Assembly: GCA_034509925.1 (NCBI GenBank)
Contig: CM067538.1
Span: 2,154,501-2,218,500, forward strand
Direction: 5' to 3'
From: Hirudinaria manillensis
Lineage: Eukaryota; Annelida; Clitellata; Hirudinida; Hirudinidae
Length of the DNA: 64,000 bases
The notes beneath the pieces are model-generated. The model ran no database searches. It was not told the DNA's origin and saw only the letters and a list, made by a program, of their open reading frames with translations. The position numbers and the translations under genes are program-made. Below are positions 23,321-34,332 of the stretch, in pieces; within the stretch, counting starts at the first letter, position 1; each line of letters starts with the position of its first letter.

Positions 23321-24873
23321 TTAAGGTCTTGAAAATCTGCCAAGGAAGAGAATCGAACCAGTACCGACGTGTTTGATATAAAACAGAAACGGATGGTCAG
23401 CTCTGAAGGTAATCAAATGCCTAGGAGGACCGTAAAAAGACCCTAATTCCATCCCAACGGCTGTGGCAGCAGAAGCCACCACACCGTTTTCATCGACTTC
23501 AATTATAGCTTTGTGTAGGACCTTAGAAACGTTGAGACTCTTCGACGATTCTATTCCACTCAGATCTGATTTGCCGTTCATAAAGACCTGACGAATTCCG
23601 AGTTTACCAAGGGATTCGATTAATTCAAAGTTCGACTGGATTTTGAATTTGGGAATAGTAATGTTGACTTCAGTGTGACTTAATTTTACAGTCTTTAGCC
23701 TATCTGGCGACAATTTTTTTTCGACTTCATCCAATGATGTCTTGGTCAAGTTAGGAATGATGATTCCAAATCTGAATGCATACGATTTGAAATATTTTTC
23801 TAAAACTTCAAAATGGAGAGTTTTATGGACGCCATACAAGACACTCGATGCAGGGTTGTGAAGAAAGTCAATTATTACTGGATTGTTAGGACTGTCATAG
23901 AATTTTTGGGAATCTGTTAAAAAAGTATTAGAAACGGAATCCCATTTGTCTTTGAAGTACAAGGCGTTGATGAGCACGAGACGTGTCAACGGATTGAGGT
24001 GTTCAGGTTTGATTATCTCCTTAATTTTCTCCTTGGTTTGTTTTGACACCCATTTATTAATTAATGAAGCGCTTTGTTTTCTTTTTCTGCATTAAAATTT
24101 GACGTATTGAAAACTTTAATGAAGATCATTATAATATAAAAAAGAATATATAATATAATATAATGATATAATTTCGAGATATAAATATTACTTCTAACCG
24201 GAAATCAAGAGTTTCAAGATTCGAGCCATAAAATCTTCTGGATGATTCAAGAAACAATGGGAGTATATAAAATCCATTCTGAGCGTACAATTTGTTTGCA
24301 ATTTTAAGTTGTTCATTTTCACTATTTCTAGTAATGTTTTTTACAATGCGTTGAAATTGTGCATGAACTTGATTCTCTGGAGTTCCGTATGCAATCGTTG
24401 AGTAAATTTCATGTAAAGTTTGACCTCTGGCTCCGAGTGACGTCATTGCCAAAGCAAGAGAGATGCTCAGAGGAGAGAAAATTACGTTTCCTTCGTCTTT
24501 TTCTTTTTTTTTACGGTTTTTCTGCTAAGCGTTTGTACATTTTCATTCCAAAATTAGTGCTGGCATCAACCAAATCGTTCAGTTCGTCTGAAGTCTCACT
24601 GGATCTGTTCGCTTGACGTAACAAACGAGAATAATCATTTTAGTTATCGGATAATATAATGTAACAAATTCTTTTGATAATGTATCTCGGACTTATAATA
24701 ATAATAGTAATAATATTAATAATAATATGTCATTTATATAGCGCCTTGCGCATTAGCTACATATATTAAGTACATTAAGTATATTATATATTAAGTAAAT
24801 CTTTAAGATGGCACTTACCAAGAAGCAAAGTGAAATATTTTAAAAGAATAAGAAATTTTTTCCTGAATTCCAT
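23321..24873 (-). pseudogene. SRP6: serpin with complete exon 3 but broken exon 2
   Basis: Exon 1 (24,819-24,873) gives the signal peptide MEFRKKFLILLKYF. Exon 3 (23,321-24,086, 766 nt) is complete: INKWVSKQT, LYFKDKW, FRFGIIIP, hinge DENGVVASAATAV, FRADHPFLF and a final LGRFSRP. Exon 2 (about 24,199-24,611) is 413 nt where family members have 385-400, and it holds a TAA at 24,511-24,513 directly before a run of nine A, with a frame change across it. The same lesion is in SRP2, so it predates the block duplication. Counting from the hinge puts P1 at Gly (P2 Leu). Unless an unusual splice removes the lesion, this is a pseudogene with a well-preserved C-terminal half. Confidence 0.75.
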
Positions 24874-25514
24874 CTTGACGAAGGTTGAGTCTTTATTTAT
24901 TTGACAATAGCACGTTAATTGTAACTTTAGTTTAACGAGACCAATATAATTTCAAAAATTGTTCACATGCCTAGGATTTTAATTTTGCGCCATTTTACGC
25001 GCATGTCATAAAATGCTTTTTTTCTAAATTTGAGAAGCTTTGAGCATATTTTGAGTTCTTATATATGTACATATTCTTTATCAACTTTAATTGATGAGAA
25101 TCATAATTTACAATTAATAATATTTCAATCATTTAGATAAACTATGGTGTAATCCAATATTTTGTGTTCATTTTTGTTTACAATTTGTCTGTGATTGACA
25201 AAAACATTATGGTGGTCATTTATTTTATTGACTGATAAGTATCAACAACTTTGGTACGGAGTGCACGAACCTTATCATTAATTTTTATTTTAACAAGAAT
25301 ATCTGTTATTTCTCTCTTGTTGATTTTCTACAGTACATTATTGAAGAGTTTCATAACAAAACATCCTGAATAATAACTGGTTAATTATGAAATTAATGAA
25401 TCGTAACATAATTTTAATTATTCGTAATTATCAGTGCCCAGGGTTACAACAATATAATATATATGGGATCCAATAACCGTGCCACAGTCAGGATCTTATA
25501 AGCAGCAAATCTTG
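24874..25514. other. SRP6 upstream flank
   Basis: No gene is seen. It matches 5,676-6,100 and then, from about 25,275, 8,320-8,734, so a segment of about 2.2 kb present in copy 1 (6,100-8,320, with the LINE tail and serpin relic) is absent here. The 25,375-25,460 stretch resembles MITE end sequence but is too decayed to call. Confidence 0.55.
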
Positions 25515-26892
25515 TCATGGCTGAGAAAATTTTCCAAAGAGAAGCATCGATTCAGTTTTAGTGTGTTTTACGTAAAACAGGAAGGGATGATCGGCTCTGA
25601 AGTTAACAACTAGTTCTTCTCGATTTCTTACATTACTTATGTTAGCCGTGGCAGCAGTAGCAAATGCACCGTTCTCATCAATTTCAATAATAGCTTTGTG
25701 CAAGGCCTTGTGGAGATAGACACTGTTCGATTTTTCAAGGCCACTCAGGTTTGCTGCATTTGAAAACAAATCCCGCATTCCCAGTGCCACAAGCTTGTTA
25801 CCTAAGTCGTGGCTTGAATTGATTTTAAATTTTGGAATTGTAACATTGGCAGTCACCGGTATCATTGTGAGCGTTTCTAGTAAAATTGCCGACAACTTTT
25901 TTTCGACTGTGTCCAAAGTAGTCTTGGCTAGGTCAGGAAGGATGATTCCAAATCGAAAATTACGTGAATAAAAATCTTTTTTGAAAATTGCAAAATTGAG
26001 AGTTTTATGAAAGCCATATAATCCATTTGATGCTGGGTCGTGAAGAAAATGAATTTTCACTGATTTTTCAGGTGTGATGAAGAAGTTTTGGCGTTTTATG
26101 AACTGCTTTTTAAAAGCAAAATCCCACCGAGCTTGAAAATATAAAGCATCGACGAGAACAAGTTGAGTATTTGCAATAATATCCCTTGATTTAATTATAT
26201 CTGTAATTTTTCCATTGGTTTTTTGAGATACCCAGTTGTTAATTGTTGATACACTTTGTGCATTTTTACTGCATGTACTTTTCAAATTATAAGTAATGTG
26301 AATTTCATTTTGTTAATTATAAATCATGAAATTCACTTAATAAACCAAAAATAATAAAAACTTGATTAGTTTACCAACCTGAAGTCAAGCGTTTGAAGGC
26401 TGGATTTATAATGTCTTTGTGATGTTTGAAGAAATGATCGGAGAAAGTTAAATTCCTTCTGACCATATAATTTGTTTGCAATTCTAACAGTTTCATTTTC
26501 ACTATTTCTAGGAATGTCTTTCAGAATTTGTTTAAAATATTTATGAATTTGGTCTTGTGGAATTCCAGTGGCGATGGTTGAATGAATTTCTTTCAATGTT
26601 TTCCCCTTGGCTCCAAGCGAAGTCATCGCAAATGCGAGAGAAATACTCAGAGGAGAGAAAATGATGTTGCCTTTTTCTTCTTCTGCAATCTTCTTGTATA
26701 ATTTCAATCCAAAACCATTGCTGGCAGATACTAACTCATACAGTTGGTACGAATAGGCGTGGGATTCTTGTATAATTACTGAAATAAACCAATTTTAATG
26801 ATTTAGTCACAATAATGACCTGCAAATATTGTTAAATTATATGTCGATTCACCAAGTTGCGACGTGAGAATTAGCAAAAGAAAAATGGCCAT
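25515..26892 (-). CDS. SRP7: secreted serpin, intact, predicted P1 Arg
   Basis: Exons at 26,853-26,892, 26,379-26,778 and 25,515-26,268 give 397 aa. The signal peptide MAIFLLLILTSQL is identical to that of SRP3. Exon 3 has INNWVSQKT, LYFQARW, FRFGIILP, hinge DENGAFATAAT and FRADHPFLF, ending GKFSQP. The RCL differs sharply from SRP3: counting from hinge Glu gives P1-P1' Arg-Asn in SNVRNREE, and four residues are missing relative to SRP3. A trypsin-like target is inferred. TATA-like ATATAAAT lies at 26,934-26,943. Confidence 0.88.
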
Positions 26893-26933
26893 TCTGAATT
26901 GCTGTATTTTGTTCCACACTGAAACTTGTTAAG

Positions 26934-26943
26934 ATTTATATTG
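26934..26943 (-). promoter_or_regulatory. TATA-like box of SRP7
   Basis: Minus-strand CAATATAAAT about 42 bp upstream of the start codon, the same position as in SRP3. Confidence 0.55.
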
Positions 26944-27830
26944 AGTATCTCTTATCAAATCATATGATGACTATCGCAAGAAGAGCAAAACAAAATTAGC
27001 TTCTGATTTATTACCTCAATCAGCCAAAAAATCGGTTTCCGGATTACATTAAATACATTAAATATTTACAGTGTGAACCTTAGCCTCAATTTGAAGCACT
27101 GGGAAAGATTTGTTTGATTTTTAATGCTTTTACGTGATTAAACATCATGATTATAAATAAACTTTAAAATAGTGACCATTACTAAATCAATAAACTGTAA
27201 ATCTTGACGTTAAGTTAATTTATAATAAGTATTTTTGGAACCATTGGAGTAAGATATGACATATTTGTTGGTTCATCTTTACATTGTTGGTATTCTGGAT
27301 CAGGAAACTTCCTGATGTTATTCACTTGAGATCTCCGTAAATTCTCATGAAATATTTAAAAATGAAGTTGGACCTTAGAACATAACGTGGATTTAGGAAC
27401 GAGTGATGATCTTGAAATATACGTCACGAACTCTTGCTTTCTTAATTAGCGACAGAATCATCATTCAATTAGATCATGACAAGGAAAAAAGATAAAGTTT
27501 GGTAAACAACCTAAGCTCTCTGGATCTGTCTTTCTGATTAATTTTAATTGCTTGATGATAATTTGATGTTATTCTAAACTAATAACAAGGACAAAATTGG
27601 ACTTCTCAGATTCACCATTTCAAAAATAAATCAAAAATGATTTTCAAAACTGGGAATGTCTTTTTATACTTTATTTCGTATAAAATATGACATGCTATGT
27701 AAGGCTTTACAAATAATCATATAATGCACCAATTATGTGTAACAACTGCAAATTAAATGATTCATAGTTTTCAATAATAATTTTCTTTTCGAACTGTAAA
27801 TAAATATTTAAAATTAGAGGTAATATCGAA
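26944..27830. other. Non-coding spacer between SRP7 and SRP8
   Basis: No gene is seen. 26,944-27,640 matches 10,181-10,960. The tail to 27,830 holds the SRP8 3' untranslated region. Confidence 0.6.
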
Positions 27831-29320
27831 TCAAGGCTTTGAAAATCTGCCAAGAAAGAGAATTGAACCAGTATCCACATGTTTGATGTAAAATAGGAAT
27901 GGATGATCTGCTCTGAAGGTGATTTCAGGAGTGGGATAGTCGAAAGCGGAATCAACTTCTTCCATAAGGGCTGTGACTGCAGCAGCCACCACACCGTTTT
28001 CATCAACGTCAATGACAGCCTTGTGTAGAGACTTCGTAATGTGAAGTCTTTTCGAATCTCCTATTCCAGTCATATCTGCTTTGCCAGCAACAAATAAATC
28101 TTGGATTCCAAACGTTTTCAAATTGTCGGATAATTCAAAACTTGACTGCAATTTAAATTTAGGTATCGTAACGTTTACAGTCACTGAATGTAATTCCAGA
28201 GATTTTAAAGTAATAGCCGACAACTTTTTCTCGACTTCATCTATCGACGTTTTAGCCAAATTTGGGAGGATGATTCCAAATCTGAAAGCATGCGATTCGA
28301 AAGGTTTTTCTAAAACTTCAAAATGGAGACTTTCATGGACACCGTAAAAACCAGTGGTTGCTGAATCGTGAAGGAAATCAGTTTCAACTGGATATTTGGG
28401 TGTGGTATAGAATTTTTGATGTTTCGTCGAATATTCATCAAACGGTGTATCCCACTGAGCTTGGAAGTATAATGCATTGATAAGAATAAGACGGGTAAGT
28501 TCACTAAGATCTTCGGGATTGATAATCTCTTTGATTTTTTCGTTGGTTTTCTGTGACACCCAATTGTTAATTATTGATGCACTTTGTTCCCTTTCCCTGC
28601 AATATGTTATATTAAAAAAAATTTTAAAAAAAGTTAGTAAATTTACATTTTGTTATTTAGAAATATTTATGAATATTGCCAAAAATCAGAAGACATTTGA
28701 TTACTTGAAGTCGATCGTTTGCAGATTGGAGTCATAATATCTTTGAGATGATTCGAGAAATGATGAAAAAATTTTAAATCCCTTCTGACCATATAATTTG
28801 TTTGCAATGCTAACATGTTCATTTTCACTAATTCTAGGAATGACTTTCAGAATTTGTTGAAAATATTCATGAATTTGGTCTTGTGGAATTCCAGTGGCGA
28901 TGGTTGAATGAATTTCTTTCAATGTTTTCCCCTTGGCTCCAAGCGAAGTCATCGCAAATGCGAGAGAAATACTCAGAGGAGAGAAAATGATGTTGCCTTT
29001 TTCTTCTTCTGCAAACTTCTTGTATAATTTCAATCCAAAATCATTATTTGCAGCTACTAAATTATTTAGTCCGTCTGAATTTGCCTGAGTTGCTAGTATT
29101 TGAACAAATCGGTCTCATTAATTTTGGTCGTAACAAGATTTTATTTTATTTAAATCATTTTTATCGTGGGGTTTCGGAGGAGTTTTTGAGCTACGAAGAA
29201 AACCTACTCTGAGAAGTTTTTGTTAAAGATTGTGCTTAGCATTATAGAGCTTAGATAATATAATAAAATATGTATCAACCAACCGAGGAGCAGCGTTACG
29301 AACAAAAGAAAAATGGCCAT
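27831..29320 (-). CDS. SRP8: secreted serpin, intact, predicted P1 Asp
   Basis: Exons at 29,284-29,320, 28,705-29,092 and 27,831-28,596 give 396 aa. The signal peptide starts MAIFLLFVTLLL. An acceptor TTTCAG lies 25 bases before the start codon, which suggests a 5' untranslated exon joined from about 29,400-29,450, where a TATA-like TAATATAAATA is present. Exon 3 has INNWVSQKT, LYFQAQW, FRFGIILP, hinge DENGVVAAAVTA and FRADHPFLF. Counting from hinge Glu puts P1-P1' at Asp-Ser in MEEVDSAF, unusual for a serpin; loop-length variation could shift this. The exon 1 donor GTTGGT is weak. Confidence 0.85.
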
Positions 29321-29455
29321 TCCGATCAGTTTTTGTTTCGCCCTGAAACAAGAATTATAATCATTTAGCAAACCATATTAAAATTATTCAAAACATAAAC
29401 ATATAAAACCAAATCATCATCTGCAGTTGCTTCAACCTGTCCTTAAGAGATCAAG

Positions 29456-29466
29456 TATTTATATTA
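29456..29466 (-). promoter_or_regulatory. TATA-like box of SRP8
   Basis: Minus-strand TAATATAAATA about 140 bp upstream of the SRP8 start codon, with an intron acceptor between them, consistent with a non-coding first exon. Confidence 0.45.
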
Positions 29467-30180
29467 CGAATCTGAGTGAACGTTTTCTACTTGTTGTACT
29501 TCCCTTCAACATTATAATTTTTTTTTTACATTTCACTAATTTGTTCCTAATTCTGGATTCGATGCCTATTTTCTGTACTAGATATCCTTGTAAATTTCCA
29601 TCAAGTCTGAAGATTAAATCTTGTAATTCAAATTGCAAGTTGAACTTTGGAAAGTCACGTAAGTGAGACATCGTTTGCTTAGCAGGTAATAACAGCTGCC
29701 AATAACCCAAAGCTGATGGTTCCCAGTAGGAGAAATGGGGTCAAAGGTCATCATATCAATGACAAATCGTTCGGTTACTACTCCAAACTGAAGTGCAACC
29801 TATCAGCTGCATTTAATATAGTCTCACGAATTTTGATAAACTTTTTATAATTTTTTTTTTATCTTCGTGTTGAAGTATGAGTATGAATATTGATGGCCGA
29901 GTATAGCCCCGAGTATTTTTCTTATTATCTTCAATTATGAAATAATACTTAATGGACGTAATTTTAACATAACATAATTGGGCAACACAATTACGTAAGT
30001 ATTTGGTCAAATATTAACCTGACGCAGTAATAATCATTTTAGTTATCGGATAATATAATGTAACAAATTCATGTGATAATATATCTCGGACTTATAATAA
30101 TAATAATAGTATGTCATTTATATAGCGCCGTGCGCGTGAGCTACATTATATATTAAGTACATCTTTAAGATGGCACTTAC
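29467..30180. other. Non-coding DNA upstream of SRP8
   Basis: No gene is seen. 29,870-30,025 matches 10,980-11,150, and 30,025-30,180 matches the intron 1 side of SRP2/SRP6, placing remnants of a third block copy here. Confidence 0.55.
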
Positions 30181-30235
30181 CAAGAAGCAAAGTGAAATAT
30201 TTTAAAAGAATAAGAAATGTTTTCCTGAATTACAT
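30181..30235 (-). pseudogene. Orphan signal-peptide exon of an SRP2/SRP6-type serpin
   Basis: The segment aligns with exon 1 of SRP2 and SRP6, including the donor CTTG|GTAAGT, but codon 2 is TAA (ATGTAA). The flanks 30,025-30,365 also match. Exons 2 and 3 are missing, so this is the 5' stub of a deleted gene. Confidence 0.7.
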
Positions 30236-30369
30236 CTTGACGAAGGTTAAGATGAGTCCAATAATATTTCTTTATTTATTTCACAATAGTACGTTAATTG
30301 TAACTTTAATTTAACGAGACCAATATAATTTCAAAAACTGTTCGCAGGCCATTTTACGCAGATGTCAAA

Positions 30370-30716
30370 AACAATACCATATTCAATTAAAGAGTTAACA
30401 TGTTTACATTCCTGTCCTTTTGAGTTATTATTCTTGTTGTTTAAAAAATTGTATAAGTCACATCTAGTGATAGATGTCTCAGTTGTTTGAGTTTACATGT
30501 TTGCATTATATATATTATGATTTTTAGGGCCAGTCTGTCTAGCGAAAGCTTGCGCTTCCTTAAGACTGACAGTTTATTTTGTTGTTTTTTTAAATTCATT
30601 CGTTTCATTGTGTTATGTACATAATTGTTTGTTTAATATTGTACATGTTCAATTTGCTATTTGTTCTTTCAGTTGTTTTGACACCTTAATAAACTCATAT
30701 TTAAAAAAAAAATTAA
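30370..30716 (+). mobile_element. Retroposed 3' end with poly(A)
   Basis: The duplicated flank breaks at about 30,370 and resumes after a run of A at about 30,705-30,714, preceded by AATAAACTCATATTT, so this looks like a reverse-transcribed 3' end with a polyadenylation signal. It includes a small inverted repeat (CAGTCT at about 30,532, AGACTG at about 30,570). No coding motif is recognised. It could be a LINE 3' end or a processed transcript. Confidence 0.45.
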
Positions 30717-30815
30717 GTAAGATAATTCAAAAAATGGATCCAAACGAAGATGCTCTGTACATTTTATTGATCAATCAAGGTTTAAGAATTTCTGACCAAT
30801 CATTTCCATAATATA

Positions 30816-31109
30816 TTGTTGGATCCCTGGATCCAGATAATTGAAGAATAATTAAAATTATATTGCTGATTAATTAATTTAGTAATTAATTAAATTGAGT
30901 GGCAATATAATTTGAGAATTAATTAATTGGTACTATTCAGAGTCTTTGGTTATGAAGCTAGACAAATAGATTTATCTCGAAAAGAGAGAGCGAGAGTTAG
31001 AGAAACAGCAGATTTCAAGACTTAGACATTGCACATCTTCCAAGCCATCTGAACACTTTCAATAAACCTGACCTTCTATAATTAGTTTGAGGACCCCGGG
31101 TTATTACAA
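30816..31109. mobile_element. MITE copy 3 (294 bp)
   Basis: Starts TTGTTGGATCCCTGGATCC and ends CGGGTTATTACAA. TA precedes it, TG follows it, and the uninterrupted paralogue at about 7,732 reads CA at that place. The interior contains GAGAGAGCGAGAG as in copy 1. It is inserted just beyond the 3' end of SRP9 in the same orientation as copy 2. Confidence 0.82.
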
Positions 31110-31215
31110 TGTGTTGAATAAACGACCATCTGACAATTAATCTAAACATTCTAAAATGATGTCAGTTACAAGCATGTTATTTCACAAAATTGCATTAAAG
31201 ACTTTTTCCGATGAT

Positions 31216-32672
31216 TCAAGGCCTAGCAAATCTTCCGAAGAAAAGAATCGAACCGCTTTTATGGTCCTTGATGTAAAAAAGGAACGGATGATCAGCTCTG
31301 AAGTTGATTACGTTAGGAGAAAAGAAACCCGATCTTGCCGATACCTGAACAGCAGTAACTGCAGAAGCCACTGCCCCGGCTTCATCAATTTCGACAACTG
31401 CCTTGTGAACAGCTTTTGAAATGTAGAGGTTCTTTGATTTCTCCATGCCGCTCAGATCTGCCTTTCCTTCGATAAACAAATCACGGATTCCAAGTTTCCG
31501 AAGATTGTCGGCCAAGTCGAAGCTCGAATCGATTTTATATTTGGGAATTGTTAGGTTTGCAGCATTTAATTTCAATGTAACAGACTCGAGTACACTTGCC
31601 GACAGCTTTTTTTCGACTTCTTGTAACGAGGTTTTAGCCAACTTTGGCAGGATGATACCGAATCTGAAATCATGTGATTTGAAAGCCTTTTCCAAAACTT
31701 CAAAATGAAGAGTCTTGTGGACTCCATAATACACTTTGTCTTCCGGAGCATGAAGAAAGTTTGTCGTCACCGAATTTTCAGGAGTAATATGAAATAGTTG
31801 AGGTTCTGTAAAGGTTTTTCTAAAAATTGAAGCCCACTGATCTTTGAAGTATAAGGCATTGACGAGGAGGACACGTGAATAAATGTCAAAGTCATTCGGA
31901 CTGACAATTTCTTCAATCTTATGATTGGTCTGGTCAGATACCCACTTGTTAATACGATATGCACATTGCTCGCTTTTACTGTTTAGAATAAAGGCATTGC
32001 ATGATGTTAAATTATTATCACATATTAGTTTCAATGTAGTTCACATAATTCAAACAAATTATCCAAAATTATGAGATGAATTAAATGCAACCTGAAGTCA
32101 ACACTTTCGAGACTAGAATTGTAGAATTTTTTGCACAATTTCTTAAAAGAATGGAGGATTTTAAATCCTTCCTGCACGTATAACTTGTTCGCGATGGTCA
32201 CTTGACTGAATTCATCATTTCTGGGAAGGTCTTTCAAAAGTTGTTGTAAATGTTCGTGGATTTGATTCTTTTTAAAGCCCCTGGCGAGTGTTGAACGAAT
32301 TTCCTTCAAAGTTTGACCTTTGGCTCCAAGCGAAGTCATCGCAAATGCCAGAGAAATGCTTAAAGGAGAGAAAATGATGTTTCCCTGCTTTGTTTCCACG
32401 AACTTATTGTACAATTTCAATCCAAAATCATTGTTAACAGGGATTACGTTATCCACTTTACCCGTGCTTGCCTTGGACACTGCAATATTAGTTAGGTAGC
32501 ATTTAGTTTTGTAGTTTAATTATCATACTACCTAATTATATCCTATAACTATAATGAATTTTATTCGATAAATTTTTCGAATTTTTTAATAACCGAATTT
32601 TATTACTTATTATTTATAATGTTATCACTTACCAAGAAGCAGAAACATCAATTGCAAAAGAATAAATGCCAT
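31216..32672 (-). CDS. SRP9: secreted serpin, intact, Arg-Ser reactive site
   Basis: Exons at 32,633-32,672, 32,092-32,479 and 31,216-31,978 join in frame to 396 aa. The signal peptide is MAFILLQLMFLLL. Exon 2 has NNDFGLKLYNK and GNIIFSPLSIS. Exon 3 has INKWVSDQT, LYFKDQW, FRFGIILP and the hinge DEAGAVASAVTAV. Counting from the hinge Glu as P17 gives P1-P1' Arg-Ser in VSARSGFF, the same pair as antithrombin, so a trypsin-like protease is the likely target. It ends FGRFARP. It founds a subgroup with SRP10-12 (hinge DEAG, signal LLQL). TATATATAAAT lies at 32,719-32,730. Confidence 0.9.
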
Positions 32673-32718
32673 TTTTATAATTTACTTTTCTCTATAAAAT
32701 TGCGAAATATGCTGTTCA

Positions 32719-32730
32719 TTTATATATAGC
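32719..32730 (-). promoter_or_regulatory. TATA box of SRP9
   Basis: Minus-strand GCTATATATAAA about 50 bp before the start codon, aligned with GCTGTATATAAG in SRP10. Confidence 0.6.
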
Positions 32731-33649
32731 ACAGATCGGCAAACATTTTTTGGATTTTTGGGCAAAAAGTTAAGATAACTAGATCAAAGACTGAGTATTG
32801 ATTGGCCCATTGGGAGTAAAAATTATTTCGTCAAATATATCGCATGTGCCAAAATGTGACCAATAAGAAATAAATATGTCGAAGCAATTGAAGTATTTAT
32901 ATTCAGCTTCTCGCAAGATTAAATTCTATTTATGTCATTCATTCGCCCTTTTGAAACGAATTAACAAAATGACCAAACATGATCAGCTACCCTGTATGCA
33001 CCCATCTCATCTACCTGTCCAAATATGTTCAAATGATAGGTATATCATTTCATCTAAATCGGAACTGTTATTTATGTACACATATCAATAAAACAATGTC
33101 AAACAAATATTAATTCGTGCAATCGTGCTATTTCGTTGAGCTTTGCAAACCTAACGAATTCAACCAACATTTTTTTTTTTTTGAGTTTATGAGTTTATTG
33201 AACAAACAGTTATGTACAAAATATAAAATGTATTTTACAAAATATATTTTGATAACAAACAAAGGGTTGTTATGGTTTGCTATAAACTCTTCGGATCAAA
33301 AGCAAAATCCTTAGGCAACTCGAACGAGGACTGGGAGGCACATTATTATGGTCAAATAAAGTGAATCCCATCGATCTACGGTTCGCATGTGCCGTAAATC
33401 TTCATATACGCTGAATGTCATGTGGAATTCTAATACAGCTAGATTGCTTTGAACAGTGGCTCGAATGAAATGACGTGAATGATGTCTCTAAAAGATTTAC
33501 GGATCTCTGATGTAATCCATGCTTAATTAAAATATTTAAATTAATTAAATTACTAAATTAAATTATTTGCCATTTATACTATACCATTAACAATAATATC
33601 TAACATAAATGCATACAAATTGTTTGAATTAAATATAAAGAAATAAATA
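32731..33649. other. Non-coding DNA upstream of SRP9
   Basis: No gene is seen. Parts (32,740-33,500) match the SRP10 upstream flank at 38,150-38,830, so the serpin 5' regions are duplicated along with the genes. Confidence 0.55.
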
Positions 33650-33735
33650 TTACCTCCAGCAGTTGAAAACGCTAAACTTGGACATGCTTGAGAATGTATA
33701 ACAAGTAATCGAAGCTTCAAATGTTTTTAAATATC
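33650..33735 (-). other. Serpin leader-exon homologue (SRP12 type)
   Basis: Minus-strand TTTTCAACTGCTGGAG followed by GTAATA aligns with the non-coding first exons upstream of SRP11 and SRP12 (TCAACTGCTTGGG|GTAAG). The upstream bases align with their TATA region, but the box here reads TTATACATT. It may be an upstream leader exon of SRP9 (an AG acceptor lies just before the SRP9 start codon) or a relic of a lost serpin. Confidence 0.5.
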
Positions 33736-34332
33736 GGGACCATACAAAACTGGAACAGTTCAAATACTAAGGTCGTTCACATAGCTTTAGCTAAGAACAA
33801 AACTGCAGGCTATGGAGTCTTTCGAAGATTGTTGAAAGAAATGGTTTCAAGGAATTCATCCAGACATTGGAACAAAGGTTAAAAGAAAATATTTTGTTAC
33901 AATGACAGACAAAATGGGATTATGCATTATACAAATTCATTGGAGGTTCAATTCAACTGAAAATTACGACAAGTTTTAGAATATTTATTAAACATAACGA
34001 AAACCGTTGTTACGATCTTATAGATTAAATAATCCTTAAAAATATATATCATCCGAATTTTTTAAAAAATACTAAAATATATTTTTTTTAATACACTGAT
34101 TTAATTTCCAAATAAATATATAAAAAAAATTCTATCGCAAAAAAAATTGATTGATTAAATTTCCTAATTAAATTAATCGATTATATTCAGAATCTTTTAT
34201 TACTACCTGCATCGGATTCGCCGGTTGATTCAGCAATTGAGCAGCAAATAGTTGTCGTTCGAAAAGAATTCGAAGTAATTACAGATACAACTAACCTCGA
34301 CAGCATCAGTCACTACAATCGAAGAAAACGAT
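33736..34332. other. 5' flank of CPSF3-like copy 1
   Basis: From about 34,022 the sequence is nearly identical to 39,318-39,628, which marks the left border of the duplicated CPSF3 unit. No TATA box is evident just before the start codon. Confidence 0.6.

Larger units (their letters stand above)
10366..27500. repeat. Three-serpin segmental duplication, copy 2
   Basis: This is the paralogue of 1-10,365, carrying SRP4 (partner of SRP1), SRP6 (partner of SRP2) and SRP7 (partner of SRP3). It is longer because it also contains the 4.6-kb DNA transposon at 13,735-18,352, SRP5 with its flanks (about 18,600-20,660), a MITE at 20,768 and a LINE at 21,857-23,190. The matched copy shows the uninterrupted sequence for the transposon, MITE and LINE sites. 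Whether SRP5 was gained here or lost from copy 1 cannot be decided from the window. Confidence 0.85.

Noticed and set aside
30530-30580. Small hairpin considered as a structured RNA gene
   Set aside because: The stem is short with a large loop, and it lies inside a retroposed segment; no RNA family is recognised.
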